The position numbers were made by a program, and so were the translations under genes. Positions 1 to 10,536 of a DNA stretch of 64,000 bases are shown piece after piece. The stretch covers positions 2,356,001 to 2,420,000 of the forward strand of contig NZ_AP022610.1 of assembly GCF_010729665.1 (NCBI RefSeq), in the 5' to 3' direction. This stretch comes from Mycolicibacterium madagascariense (GTDB lineage: Bacteria > Actinomycetota > Actinomycetes > Mycobacteriales > Mycobacteriaceae). The notes under the pieces were generated by a model, which saw nothing but the letters and a program-made list of their open reading frames with translations, did not search any database and was not told the DNA's origin. Numbering within the stretch: the first letter of the stretch is position 1; every line of letters starts with the position of its first letter.

Positions 1-1518
<1,518 letters not shown>

Positions 1519-1581
1519 CGGCCCTCGTACGCAACGACGGCCAAGCCGTACGGGCGGGGGCCTACGCCCGGCGAGATGGCC

Positions 1582-2940
1582 TCAGTGGCGTTCGTTCTCG
1601 GTCTGGTAACCGGGACTCTGGGGAGCGTCGCGTTGGAGTGAATCAGGGCCGGGACCCGACGCGCGACCTGGTGCGGGGGAGGTGTCAGCATCCGACGTCT
1701 CCTGGTCGACGGCGCCCTGCTCGGAGCTGCTTGGCCCACTGGCTAAGTCGTCCTGTGCAGAGTCCTTCAGGACGTGGCGCCCCGATGGCACACCGGGTCC
1801 GTCGACCGATGTCCCTTTGCCGACTGGTTCCTTCTCGAAGTCTTTGGTCTTCTCGCGGGTCGCCTTCTCGGGTGGGACTTCGCCCACGACTTCCGAGGCT
1901 TCGACCGTCTTCTCCAAGCGGCTCGACAGTGTCTCCGATCTCGGCTCGGGTGTCGCCGCGCCGGATTGCGAAGGTGGCGTGTGCGAATCACTCGAACCCG
2001 CGTCGTATTCGGCCTTGGCATTTAGTTCGGCGTTGGTGGAATCCTCCACCCTTTGACTCGCCACCAAAAAAGCGGTCCTCAGGGATCGGAAGTTGCGTTC
2101 CTCCTCCTCGGTGCGAACGATTCCTGGCGATGACTGACGCACATGTAGGGCGGCGAGGAACTGTGGTGCCAAGCCGTTGAATTCCCGTTCCGCGGCCTGG
2201 CGGCCCTCGATGGCGGCCAAATAGGCGACCTTCTTGGGATTGTGGTCGGTGGCTGAGCCTGCCGCTTTCGCGTCCTTGAGCGCCTTGTCACCTGCTCGCA
2301 AGTCGTTGTGTCTTTGTATGGCCCTGTCGACCTTCTTTTGGTTGTCAGCTGCGGCCTTGTCAGCCACAGCCTTTCTGTCGGCCTCGGCTTTGTCTGCGGC
2401 GGCTTTGTCTGCGGCGGCTTTGTCTGCGGCGGCTTTGTCTGCGGCGGCTTTGTCGGCAGCTGCCTTCTCTTTGGCGAGCGCCGCTTCTGCGCCCGCCTTT
2501 TCGGTTTCCGGACGAGGCGGCCTCCCAGGAGACGCAGGTTTCGCTATCGTCCCCGATCCATCGTCGGGGGGCGTTGCAGGGTTGTTCGCGTCCGGCCCCA
2601 CCGCCAGCCCCAAGGCGCGGAACACTGTGACGACGACTCTGAGGAGGCCATCAAGAGGGCTGCCTGCCGATCCGTTGCGGGCTTTCGGAGCTTCCCCGAT
2701 GTGGATGGTGAACGGGTGCAGAGCCCGTGCGGTGGCACCCGACCCGACGCCAATGGCGATGCTGAGGGGCGCGCTCTTGCAGCCACTCCCAAAGTCGACG
2801 CCGGAAATGGACAGACACGTGGCTTCGGCTTTGGGCGCGTGCTCGGTCGCGCCGGCGATGAGGACGCCGGTGGTCAACGCACCCGCCGCGAGCGCGCGCC
2901 CGCGCGTCGACTGCTTAACTCGCGCACCGTGCTCGCCCAT
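1582..2940 (-). CDS. Secreted protein with TolA-like Lys/Ala/Asp repeat coil, unknown function
   Basis: A 452-residue protein of no family I recognise. I start it at the ATG ending at 2940 because a GGAGG lies 9 nt upstream; two other in-frame ATGs at 2946 and 2949 sit too close to that site. The N-terminus is a signal peptide: basic RVKQSTRGR, a hydrophobic stretch, and an Ala-rich cleavage region near residue 38. A Cys-containing segment (CLSISGVDFGSGCKS) follows. Then comes a long charged helix made of KAAAD pentapeptides (about residues 160-195), as in TolA, and a polar Ser/Glu/Pro-rich C-terminus. No catalytic motif is visible. The coding sequence looks less GC-rich than its neighbours, which hints at recent origin or transfer. 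Confidence 0.7.
   Translation of the reverse strand: MGEHGARVKQSTRGRALAAGALTTGVLIAGATEHAPKAEATCLSISGVDFGSGCKSAPLSIAIGVGSGATARALHPFTIHIGEAPKARNGSAGSPLDGLLRVVVTVFRALGLAVGPDANNPATPPDDGSGTIAKPASPGRPPRPETEKAGAEAALAKEKAAADKAAADKAAADKAAADKAAADKAEADRKAVADKAAADNQKKVDRAIQRHNDLRAGDKALKDAKAAGSATDHNPKKVAYLAAIEGRQAAEREFNGLAPQFLAALHVRQSSPGIVRTEEEERNFRSLRTAFLVASQRVEDSTNAELNAKAEYDAGSSDSHTPPSQSGAATPEPRSETLSSRLEKTVEASEVVGEVPPEKATREKTKDFEKEPVGKGTSVDGPGVPSGRHVLKDSAQDDLASGPSSSEQGAVDQETSDADTSPAPGRASGPGPDSLQRDAPQSPGYQTENERH
2392..2451 (-). repeat. Four perfect 15-bp tandem repeats inside the secreted protein gene
   Basis: The unit GTCTGCGGCGGCTTT (plus-strand reading) occurs four times without a mismatch, followed by diverged copies on both sides. 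Each unit encodes KAAAD in the minus-strand protein. A perfect in-frame repeat like this can gain or lose units by slippage, changing coil length by five residues per unit. Confidence 0.95.
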
Positions 2941-2989
2941 GATCATCATCCTCCGATGTGAATTCCCCATGCCCGGGTTCGGCGCCGCG

Positions 2990-3018
2990 ACGCTAGCACC
3001 GCGACCGCGTCGAGTCAG
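2990..3018 (-). promoter_or_regulatory. Sigma-A-like promoter for the secreted TolA-like protein
   Basis: On the minus strand CTGACT (3013-3018) is followed by a 17-nt spacer and TAGCGT (2990-2995). The expected transcript would have a leader of about 43 nt carrying the GGAGG site. The match is by eye. Confidence 0.5.
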
Positions 3019-3229
3019 GGCTGGGAACGACCCAGTTGCACAGGACCAATGCCCTGACGTCGCGCGCCAAGCACCGGTCTGAGCTGCGTAATCGCAGGCT
3101 GCACCCGTCGACGAAGGATCACGGGCGCGGTTCGCACCTCGACTGGTCCTGCCAAGCGTGCAAGAGAAGCCCGCCCACGGTTGTCGACTGAGACGGATGT
3201 CGGAAAGCTCTGGCCTGCTGCCCAAGACC

Positions 3230-3235
3230 TATGGT
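3230..3235 (+). promoter_or_regulatory. Leaderless -10 hexamer TATGGT for DUF2277 gene
   Basis: TATGGT ends 7 nt before the ATG at 3243, so transcription should begin at or next to the start codon. This favours the MCRNI start over the ATG at 3231. Confidence 0.5.
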
Positions 3236-3242
3236 GGGTGGC

Positions 3243-3509
3243 ATGTGTCGGAACATCACCGAACTGCGCGGGCTGGAGCCGTCGGCGACGGCCGAGGAGA
3301 TCGAGGCCGCGTCGCGTCAGTACGTGCGCAAGGTCAGCGGCATCACCCGCCCGACGGCGGCCAACGAAGCGGCCTTCGAGGCGGCGGTCGCCGAGATCAC
3401 CGCGACCACGACCCGGCTGCTGGCGGCATTGCCACCCCGCCGTCAGCCACCCAAGACGGTGCCGCCGCTGCGGCGTCCGGAGGTCCGGGCCCGACTCGCC
3501 GCCACGTGA
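3243..3509 (+). CDS. DUF2277 family small protein
   Basis: An 88-residue protein beginning MCRNI, the hallmark of DUF2277, followed by the family's pattern of acidic EEIEAAS, a QYVRKVSG segment and a helical middle. It is predicted to be soluble. The molecular role of the family is unknown to me. The start at 3243 is supported by the -10 hexamer 7 nt upstream and by the conserved MCRNI N-terminus. The stop overlaps the next GTG start by 4 nt (GTGA), so the two genes are probably translated together. Confidence 0.85.
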   Translation: MCRNITELRGLEPSATAEEIEAASRQYVRKVSGITRPTAANEAAFEAAVAEITATTTRLLAALPPRRQPPKTVPPLRRPEVRARLAAT

Positions 3510-4054
3510 GCGCCACCGCGCTCAAGGAGTGGAGCGCGGCCGTGCACGCGATGCTCGACGGCCGACAGACGGTGCTGCTGCGCAAGGGCGGCATCCACGA
3601 GAAGCGCTTCGACCTCGCGGCGAGCGAGTTCGTGTTCTTTCCCACCGTCGCCCACGGCCACGCCGAACGCGTCCGGCCGGAGCACCGCAGCCTCCTCGCC
3701 GCGAGTGTCGCCGACAGCACCGACGACCGCATCGTGCTCCGTGCGGGCGCGAGAGTGGTTGCGGCGGTTGCGGTTCGGCGTCCCGACGGCTTGGCGGAGA
3801 TCGAGGACACCCACATCTGGACGGCCGACTCGGTACGCGCCGACCGGCTGGACTTTCGGCCCAGGCACCAGCTGACCGTCCTGGTGGTGCAGGCCGCACC
3901 GCTGACCGAACCCGTTGTCCTGCAGCGCGACCCGGCCTACGCGGGCTGCAAGAGCTGGCTGGATCTACCCGTCACACCGGACTGGGCCGACCCCGTTCAC
4001 GACGAGGCGACCCTGGCGGCGATCGCCGAACGCGTGCTCGCCTCAGTCGGCTGA
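3506..4054 (+). CDS. DUF1802 family protein
   Basis: A 182-residue soluble protein resembling the DUF1802 family: an N-terminal ALKEWSAAVHAMLDGRQTVLLRKGGIHE segment, here read in two pieces, then FVFFPTVAHGHAERVRP and a C-terminal CKSWLDLP motif. The function is not known. The GTG at 3506 overlaps the DUF2277 stop by 4 nt, so it is the downstream partner in a two-gene unit. Its last 12 nt overlap the 3' end of the convergent CocE-like hydrolase. The family name is from memory of the motif pattern. Confidence 0.7.
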   Translation: MSATALKEWSAAVHAMLDGRQTVLLRKGGIHEKRFDLAASEFVFFPTVAHGHAERVRPEHRSLLAASVADSTDDRIVLRAGARVVAAVAVRRPDGLAEIEDTHIWTADSVRADRLDFRPRHQLTVLVVQAAPLTEPVVLQRDPAYAGCKSWLDLPVTPDWADPVHDEATLAAIAERVLASVG

Positions 4055-5713
4055 CGGCAGCGCGGGTCCGGCCGGCAGCACGAGACGCGACAGCCCACCC
4101 TGACCGTGGTGGATCGTGTGGGTGGCCGACGTCATGGTGGTGCCGGAGACCGGCGGCTCACCGGTGCCGAGGTTGCGCACGAAGCGCGGATGGGAGCCGC
4201 CGGCGACCAGGACCCGCAGTCGGGTGCCCGCGGCGAAGCGATGCGCGACGGCGTCGAGTTCGAGGGTCACCGCACCGGAATTCTCGGTGCGCCTGACGAA
4301 TCCGTCGCTGACGTTGGTCGAGCTGCCGTCGGCGGCCACCTCGCTCAGGCGGACGAACACGTCGTGGAACGGGGTGTCGCAGCGATGGCTCAGTTCGACG
4401 ACCGGGGTACCCACCAGGTACAGGTCGTCGGCCAGCGGGGCACTGGTGAAGTCGACGACGTCGGGCCGCAGGGCCAGCACCGTGTCGTCGCGGTAGCCGC
4501 CCTCGGGCGAGAGCAGCCGGCCGCCGATCGTCGGGGTGGGGTCCGCCGGGTCGAACGTGAACGACGATGGTGGTGCCGATCCGTCCGGTGGTGTCTGCGA
4601 AAGACCGTGTGCCGCTTGCAGATACCACACCTGCTCTCCCATCGCGGGCGGCCAGTCGGGAAGCTCGAGCCAGCCCTGCCCGACGACACGGGCCCGCACC
4701 GCTCTGCGCGGTACCTGGGGGCCGCCCGCGAGATGGGCGTCGAGCCAGTTCAGTGACTCCCGCAGCACGATCGGCGCGCCCGTCGTCATGACCTGGGTGT
4801 GCGTCCACGGGCCGACGGTCAGTGCGGTGGGCACGCCGCGGTCGTGCAGGTGACGGAACTGCGCGAGGGTCTGTTCGAGGAACAGGTCCTGCCAACCGCC
4901 GACGAGCAGGACCGGCACGTCGACCCGGTCCAGTGCGTCGGAGAGGTTCAGCGGCGCCCAAAACGGGTCGGTGCGGTCGGGGTGTTCGACCCACGACTCC
5001 CACCACGGCGCCCCGGCGCCGAGCAGCCGTCGGCCGGCGCCGCCCATCGGCACCTCGTGCGCGGCGCGCGCGACCTGCTTCCTCGACCGGGCCTGGCGCA
5101 GCAACCCGAGGAGCCGGCTGCCGTCCTCCTGGTGGGCCATCATGTGGCTCCAGCCGAGGAAGTCGTTGAGGCTGAACGAGCCGGTGCCCCAGGACGACGC
5201 GCTGAAGTCGTGCGGGCCCACGGTGATGACGGCGGCCGCCAGTTCCGGCGGCGGGTCCATCAGCAGCGCCCACTGCGTGAAGCCGAGATAGGACAGCCCG
5301 ATCGTGGCGAACGAGCCCGTGAACCAGGACTGCGCGCGCAGCCACGCGACGGTGTCGGCGCCGTCGGCAACCTCGTGGACCATCGGCGTGAAGTCGCCGC
5401 CGGAGCCGAAGGTGCCACGCACGCTCTGGATGACCACGTGGTAGCCGCGGGCCGCATACACCGCGCCGAACAGCGTCGAGAACGGAAAGCCACGGCCATA
5501 GGGGCAACGCACCAGCAGGGTGCCCGCCGGGCTGGCGGTCTGCGGGACGTAGTGGTCGGCCAGGAGGTCCACGCCGTCGCGCATCGGCACGGGCACCGTG
5601 CGCGCGACGGTGTAGTCGGTCGTCGGCGGCGGCAATTTCAGCACCCGGCTGACTACAGAGGAGGCGAGGCGTCTGGCGTTCACGAGGGGGGCCACGTCCT
5701 GCACGGTACGCAC
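4043..5713 (-). CDS. CocE/NonD family hydrolase (S15 X-Pro dipeptidyl-peptidase-like)
   Basis: A 556-residue alpha/beta hydrolase of the CocE/NonD family, which includes cocaine esterase and alpha-amino acid ester hydrolases. The N-terminal domain has the serine nucleophile elbow GLSYLG near residue 138, with the family's DGVDLLADHYVP opening and YGRGFPFS loop. The C-terminal jelly-roll domain carries LSEVAADGSSTNVSDGFVR, typical of the group. It is probably cytosolic because no signal peptide is visible. The GTG start lies 3 nt after the stop of the upstream bacA-like ABC gene, so the two form an operon. A homologue of this type is Rv2800 in M. tuberculosis. The substrate is unknown. Confidence 0.88.
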   Translation of the reverse strand: MRTVQDVAPLVNARRLASSVVSRVLKLPPPTTDYTVARTVPVPMRDGVDLLADHYVPQTASPAGTLLVRCPYGRGFPFSTLFGAVYAARGYHVVIQSVRGTFGSGGDFTPMVHEVADGADTVAWLRAQSWFTGSFATIGLSYLGFTQWALLMDPPPELAAAVITVGPHDFSASSWGTGSFSLNDFLGWSHMMAHQEDGSRLLGLLRQARSRKQVARAAHEVPMGGAGRRLLGAGAPWWESWVEHPDRTDPFWAPLNLSDALDRVDVPVLLVGGWQDLFLEQTLAQFRHLHDRGVPTALTVGPWTHTQVMTTGAPIVLRESLNWLDAHLAGGPQVPRRAVRARVVGQGWLELPDWPPAMGEQVWYLQAAHGLSQTPPDGSAPPSSFTFDPADPTPTIGGRLLSPEGGYRDDTVLALRPDVVDFTSAPLADDLYLVGTPVVELSHRCDTPFHDVFVRLSEVAADGSSTNVSDGFVRRTENSGAVTLELDAVAHRFAAGTRLRVLVAGGSHPRFVRNLGTGEPPVSGTTMTSATHTIHHGQGGLSRLVLPAGPALPSAD

Positions 5714-5716
5714 GGT

Positions 5717-7621
5717 CTACTCGCGGGCAGCTACCGCATCGAGCCGCCAGGCCCCGCCCCCGAGGAGTTCGAGGCGGTGTCGGTGATGCTGGTCGATGGA
5801 CCGCTGATGTCCGACGCTGACCACGATGAGATCCGGTAGCTCGGAGCGCAGCAGCAGGTAGAGCGCGAACTCGAGGCCCTCGTCGAGCGCCGAGGTTGCC
5901 TCGTCCAGGAAGACCGCCTTGGGCGCGGTGAGCAGGACGCGGGCGAACGCGATGCGTTGCTGTTCGCCGGGGGAGAGGATCGTGGCCCAGTCCCGCACCT
6001 CGTCGAGCCGGTCGCGCAGCTGCGGCAGCGACACCTTGGCGAGCGCATCGCGGAGCCGGTCGTCGTCGACGTCCAGCGGTCGCAGGGGGTAGGACACCAC
6101 GGCGCGCAGCGTCCCGAGCGGCACGTACGGCAACTGCGATACGAACATCGTCTCGTGCTCACCCGCCGGTCGGTGCCAGCTGCCGCCGGCGGCCGGCCAC
6201 AGCTCCGCGAGACTGCGGATCAGCGACGTCTTGCCGGTGCCGGACGCCCCGCTGATCACCAGTGAGTCACCGCGTAGGAGGGTGACGTCGAGGGGGTCGA
6301 TCAGCTGCCCCCCGCCCGGCGTGCGCACCTCGACGCCGTGTAGCCGAACCGACCCATCGGGGCTCGGCAGCGACGCCAGGGTCGGCAGTTCTCGCGAGCG
6401 TTCACCGGCCTCGACGAGGCCGTAGAGGCGTTCGATGACGGCGTCGTAGCTGGCGAATTGGCTGTAGGTGGTGCGGAAGAACGACAGCCCGCTCTGGATC
6501 TTGCCGAATGCGGTACCCGATTGCGTGACGTCGCCCAGCTTGATGGTGCCGGCGAACAGTCGCGGCGCCTGCAGCAGCAGCGGCAGCGGGGACACCGCCT
6601 GGGTCGCGGAGAAGTTCCATCCCACCAACCCGATCGTGCGCCTCACGTACCGCCGGTAGTTGGCGATGATGGCGTCGAAGCGGGCGGTGAGTTCCCGCCG
6701 CTCGGCGCGCTCGCCACGATAGAACGCCACCGCCTCGGCGCTGTCGCGCAACCGCACCAGCGCATACCGGAACGCCGCGTTGGTCTGCTCGTTGCGGAAG
6801 CTGAGTCCGATGAGCGGGCGGCCGATCCAGAACGCGACGACCGAGGCGATCAGCACGTAGGCGAGCACGATCCAGAACAGCGCCTTGGGTAGGCCGACCC
6901 CGAACAGCGTCAGCGTGCCGGATAGTCGCCACAGGATGACCGTGAACGACGCCACCGACACCAGCGCATCCACCGCACCGAAGACGACGATGCTGGTGGA
7001 GTAGTAGGTCGGCACGTTGGGCCCGGTGCCCACGCCGGTGGTGAAGACGTCGATGTCGTGCTGAATGCGTTGGTCGGGGTTGTCGATGGGTCGTCCGCTG
7101 AACCGGTCGCGGTAGTACGCGCGCCCGGTCAGCCACTGCGTGGTGAGACGATCGGTCAGCCACACCCGCCACCGGATGATGAAGTGCTGCGCGAGATAGG
7201 TGTCGAGCACGATCCTGAGGACGTGGATGCTCGCCAGGATGCAGAAGATCACCAGCGCCATCCAGAAGCCGTGGATGCCGGAGTCGCGATGGGCGCCGTC
7301 GTGCGATGCGACGCCTTGGACCGCGACCTGCAGGGCCGAGTACACGTCGTTGGAGTAGTAGCTCAGCAGCACCTGGATGCGGACGTCGATCATCACCGAC
7401 AGCAGCATCGCCGCCAGCAGACCCCAGACCGGCACACTCGACCGGCCATTGAAGTAGGCCCCGGTGATCCGCCAAAACCGTTGTCCCCAGGTCGTATAAC
7501 GCAGCAGGAGGACTGCCAGCACGAGGATGATGGCCGCGCACGCGGTCCAGGTGCCGAGGATCCACAGCACCGAGTGCACGACCTCGCGGCCCCAGTCGAT
7601 CGACGGCCTGAAGTTCTCCAC
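5717..7621 (-). CDS. bacA: BacA/SbmA-type ABC transporter (fused permease and ATPase), Rv1819c-like
   Basis: A 634-residue fusion of an SbmA/BacA-type membrane domain (residues about 1-400, six or more hydrophobic segments) with an ABC ATPase. Walker [10 protein letters not shown] is near residue 459, the signature LSPGEQQR near 546 and Walker [13 protein letters not shown] near 565. The SPGEQQR signature and the [14 protein letters not shown] motif match Rv1819c of M. tuberculosis, which imports vitamin B12 and hydrophilic peptides including bleomycin. The GTG start has GGAGG 9 nt upstream. It is followed after 3 nt by the CocE-like hydrolase, which might process imported esters or peptides; that link is inference. 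Confidence 0.9.
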   Translation of the reverse strand: MENFRPSIDWGREVVHSVLWILGTWTACAAIILVLAVLLLRYTTWGQRFWRITGAYFNGRSSVPVWGLLAAMLLSVMIDVRIQVLLSYYSNDVYSALQVAVQGVASHDGAHRDSGIHGFWMALVIFCILASIHVLRIVLDTYLAQHFIIRWRVWLTDRLTTQWLTGRAYYRDRFSGRPIDNPDQRIQHDIDVFTTGVGTGPNVPTYYSTSIVVFGAVDALVSVASFTVILWRLSGTLTLFGVGLPKALFWIVLAYVLIASVVAFWIGRPLIGLSFRNEQTNAAFRYALVRLRDSAEAVAFYRGERAERRELTARFDAIIANYRRYVRRTIGLVGWNFSATQAVSPLPLLLQAPRLFAGTIKLGDVTQSGTAFGKIQSGLSFFRTTYSQFASYDAVIERLYGLVEAGERSRELPTLASLPSPDGSVRLHGVEVRTPGGGQLIDPLDVTLLRGDSLVISGASGTGKTSLIRSLAELWPAAGGSWHRPAGEHETMFVSQLPYVPLGTLRAVVSYPLRPLDVDDDRLRDALAKVSLPQLRDRLDEVRDWATILSPGEQQRIAFARVLLTAPKAVFLDEATSALDEGLEFALYLLLRSELPDLIVVSVGHQRSIDQHHRHRLELLGGGAWRLDAVAARE

Positions 7622-7751
7622 GTGATTCAGCCTCCGGTGTCGTGACCACTCCTGTGTCAGCGATGAGTATCGGCCTTCGTCGTGAACGACGTCGACACGC
7701 GCGCGCTGCTACCGTTCGCAGCGGATCGTCCTTCGAGGGAAAGCTGCTCTC

Positions 7752-9515
7752 GTGACACGCTTGATCGGGGAACTGCTGCGGCCGTATCGCGGACGGCTGT
7801 CCATCATTCTCGCGGCGATGCTGGTGCAGACGATCATGGGGCTGGTCGCGCCGTGGCCGTTGAAGATCATCATCGACGACGTCGTCGGAGATCACCCCGC
7901 CCCCGCGTGGGTGGCGTGGATGGTCCCGATGATGGGCGCCGACACCAAGATTCATCTCGCCGTGGCCGCGGGCATCGCGACGGTCGCGATCGCGGTGATC
8001 ACCGGGATCGCGTTCTACGTCGCCAACTACGTCACCGAGAGCATGGGTCAGTGGGTCGCCAACGACCTGCGGGTGCGGATCTTCCATCGGCTGCAGTTGT
8101 TCTCACTCGGCTTCTTCGATCACAACCGGGTGGGCGCCGTGCTCAGCACGATCATGACCGACGTCCAGACCATCCAGAGTTTCGCGTCCGTCTCGACGCT
8201 CAACCTCATCACCGACACGTTCACGATCTTCGGCATGGTCATCGTGATGTTCGTGCTGCGGTGGGACTTCGCCCTCATTGCGCTGACGGTGCTGCCGTTC
8301 CTCGCGGTCTTCGTGTTCCGCGTCAACGGGCTGATCAAGAAGGCGACCCGGGAGGTGCGCCAACGCCAGGCCGACCTGACCGCGACGTTGCAGCAGGGCC
8401 TGGAGGGCATCGAGGTCGTGCAGGCCTTCGACCGCCAGGACTACGAGGAGCAACGGCTGGTGTCGGCGAGCAACGAGACCGTGACGGCCTGGCTGAAGGC
8501 CAGACGGGTGTCGTCGCTGCTGTCGCCGGTCGTCGGCCTGGCAGTGGCCGTCTGCACCGGTCTGGTGCTGTGGCGGGGCTCGGTGCTGGTGCTCGACGGT
8601 GTCACGACGGTGGGCACGCTGACGGTCTTCCTGGCCTACCTGGCCAAGTTCTTTCAGCCGGTGCGCGACGTCGCGGTGATGACGAATTCCATCGCCCAGG
8701 TCTCGGTCGGTTTCGAGAGGATCCGGTCGATCCTCGAGGCCGACTACGTCGTGCCGGAGCGACCGTCGGCGATCGAGCCGCCGCCATTCCGCGGTGACAT
8801 CGAGTTCGTGCACGTGGCCTTCGGGTATGACCCGAACGTTCCGGTGTTGCGCGACATCAGCTTTCGAATCAGGCCGGGCCAGTTGGTCGGCGTGGTCGGA
8901 CCGACGGGAAGCGGCAAGTCCACCGTCGTGAGTCTCGTCCCGCGGTTCCGGGACACCGACGCCGGGACGATCCGGATCGACGGCGTCGACATCTGCGAAT
9001 ACCAGCTGCACCCGCTGCGTCGTCAGATCGGCTTCGTGCTGCAGGACACCGTGCTGTTCCGCGGCAGCGTGCGCGAGAACATCGCGTTCGGGCGACCCGA
9101 CGCGACGGAGGACGAGATCGTCGAGGCAGCCCGCCTGGCCAACGCCGACGAGTTCATCATGCGCATGCCCGACGGGTACGACAGCCCGGTCGGCGAGCGT
9201 GGGCACTCGCTGTCGGGCGGTCAGCGCCAGCGCATCGGAATCGCGCGCGCGTTCATCCGCGACAGCCCGATCCTGATCCTCGACGAGCCGACCGCGGCGC
9301 TGGACGCCGAGTCCGAGGAGTCGGTGATGACGGGGTTGCGACGCCTCATGGAGGGTCGGACGGTCATCGTCATCGCCCACCGGCTCAGCACGATTCGCGA
9401 CGCCGACCACATCCTGGTCGTCAAGGACGGCGTCATCGCCGAAGCCGGCAGCCATGACGAGCTGCTGGCGCGCGGCGGCATCTACGCCGATCTGCACCGC
9501 ATTCAATACCGCTGA
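7752..9515 (+). CDS. ABC exporter, type IV (fused permease and ATPase)
   Basis: A 587-residue half-transporter. An ABC type 1 membrane domain with six predicted helices (residues 1-330) is followed by an ATPase domain. The latter has Walker A GPTGSGKST near residue 383, signature LSGGQRQR near 487, Walker B ILILDEPTAALD near 507 and a switch His in VIVIAHRLS. The architecture is that of homodimeric lipid or drug exporters such as MsbA. The GTG start at 7752 has a GAGGGA site about 10 nt upstream, and a possible -10 TACCGT lies at 7710-7715. It is transcribed away from the bacA-like gene across a 130-bp gap. The substrate is unknown. Confidence 0.88.
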   Translation: MTRLIGELLRPYRGRLSIILAAMLVQTIMGLVAPWPLKIIIDDVVGDHPAPAWVAWMVPMMGADTKIHLAVAAGIATVAIAVITGIAFYVANYVTESMGQWVANDLRVRIFHRLQLFSLGFFDHNRVGAVLSTIMTDVQTIQSFASVSTLNLITDTFTIFGMVIVMFVLRWDFALIALTVLPFLAVFVFRVNGLIKKATREVRQRQADLTATLQQGLEGIEVVQAFDRQDYEEQRLVSASNETVTAWLKARRVSSLLSPVVGLAVAVCTGLVLWRGSVLVLDGVTTVGTLTVFLAYLAKFFQPVRDVAVMTNSIAQVSVGFERIRSILEADYVVPERPSAIEPPPFRGDIEFVHVAFGYDPNVPVLRDISFRIRPGQLVGVVGPTGSGKSTVVSLVPRFRDTDAGTIRIDGVDICEYQLHPLRRQIGFVLQDTVLFRGSVRENIAFGRPDATEDEIVEAARLANADEFIMRMPDGYDSPVGERGHSLSGGQRQRIGIARAFIRDSPILILDEPTAALDAESEESVMTGLRRLMEGRTVIVIAHRLSTIRDADHILVVKDGVIAEAGSHDELLARGGIYADLHRIQYR

Positions 9516-9670
9516 CCGAGGGCAGTTGGGTTCTGGTTCACCAGCCATTCAGCGCAGCGTCACGTGGCCGGCCGATCTTCGGTCGATGTCTCGCCCAATG
9601 ACCGTCTGCCTGTTAGTGTTTGGCCAGGCCAGGGGCCTCTTCGAAGACCACCGAAAGAGAGCGAGCAGCG

Positions 9671-10402
9671 ATGCTGACGATGCGGGATCACGGCGTTGAG
9701 GACTACGTGGCGCTGCGCGACATGGATGCGACCGACGTGGGTGAGCTGACCGACGGCGACCGGGCCTGCCTCGCCGAGCTCGGCCAGTACCTCGTCGACA
9801 GCGACGCCGGTGAGCGTTTCGCAATGTGGTTGCTGCACAAGCACTTCGAGCCCGCCTCCGGCGAGGTGTTCGTCGAGTCGATCGATGCCGAGCCGCGTCG
9901 CACCATCACCACGCTGCGCGATCGGTCGCTGTTCCCGGGCGAGCTGCACGGCACGGCATTCCGATTCGACGATGCCGCAGCCGGAGTCGGGGTCGTCGGC
10001 ATGGAGTTCGCCGAGCCCGAGGACCTCGGCGGCGTGGCGCCGTTGAGCGCCCGCGACGAGGCCGTGCTGGCGGGCATCGTGGAACTCCTGCAGGCGCACG
10101 GCAAGACCGAGCGCTTCGGCATCAAGCTGATCCGCAATCCGCTGGGTCTGGCGGAACGCGAGCTGCTGCTCGAGACCTGCGACGGCACCGAGCGCGCGCT
10201 CTACTGCGACGTCAGTGACCGCAGCACGCTTCCCGCCGACGCCACCATCATCGAGACGACGTGGAAGTACCGACGCGTCGAGGGTCAGACCACTCCGATC
10301 GTGATGCAGGACTGCACCGCGGGTTGCGTCTCGGTCCCCGGTGGGCACGACGTCGGCCATGCCCACTCGGGAACCGACAACGACGACAACCCCATCCCGT
10401 GA
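9671..10402 (+). CDS. Conserved hypothetical protein with His/Asp-rich C-terminal tail
   Basis: A 243-residue soluble acidic protein of no family I recognise. The ATG at 9671 is chosen because the longer reading adds an unrelated basic leader and because a plausible -10 TAGTGT lies at 9614-9619, giving a leader of about 45 nt. The body looks like alternating helix and strand, with a repeated RDRSLFPGEL / SDRSTLPAD element at about residues 84 and 184. The C-terminus has two cysteines (DCTAGC) and a tail rich in His, Gly and Asp (GGHDVGHAHSG), which could bind metal. There is no signal peptide or membrane segment. It stands alone between an exporter and a permease gene. Confidence 0.6.
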   Translation: MLTMRDHGVEDYVALRDMDATDVGELTDGDRACLAELGQYLVDSDAGERFAMWLLHKHFEPASGEVFVESIDAEPRRTITTLRDRSLFPGELHGTAFRFDDAAAGVGVVGMEFAEPEDLGGVAPLSARDEAVLAGIVELLQAHGKTERFGIKLIRNPLGLAERELLLETCDGTERALYCDVSDRSTLPADATIIETTWKYRRVEGQTTPIVMQDCTAGCVSVPGGHDVGHAHSGTDNDDNPIP

Positions 10403-10524
10403 CGCCGGCGGGCGGATTCACCAGTGAGGCAAGCACTTAGCCGCTGATCAATCCGCTTGACTCACAGCATGATCACAGGTCGGTGGGTTCGATCGCTTCC
10501 TCAGCGGAACCACCCGATCGGGTC

Positions 10525-10530
10525 TAGCGT
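10525..10530 (+). promoter_or_regulatory. -10 hexamer TAGCGT for leaderless upstream ORF and APC permease
   Basis: TAGCGT ends 6 nt before the ATG at 10537, the spacing seen at the many leaderless genes in this window. The transcript would begin at the small ORF and continue into the permease gene. Confidence 0.5.
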
Positions 10531-10536
10531 GGGTGG

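Larger units (their letters stand above)
2941..3242. other. Divergent intergenic region with two promoters
   Basis: This 302-bp gap separates the secreted TolA-like gene (minus) from the DUF2277 gene (plus). It holds a sigma-A-like promoter for the former near 2990-3018 and a -10 hexamer for the latter at 3230-3235. I see no RNA gene and no convincing small ORF between them. Confidence 0.6.

Noticed and set aside
2392..2451. CRISPR-like repeats
   Set aside because: The repeats are contiguous, 15 bp, in frame and without spacers, so they are a coding tandem repeat.
6402..8087. A 561-codon open frame on the minus strand overlapping the bacA-like gene and the start of the ABC exporter
   Set aside because: It is a GC-rich shadow frame: composition is Arg/His/Gly/Ala-rich without domains, and both overlapping genes have full families and ribosome sites.
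10446..10476. Two TGATCA sites upstream of the leaderless ORF as an operator pair
   Set aside because: Each is a 6-bp self-palindrome expected often by chance, and the flanks do not match.
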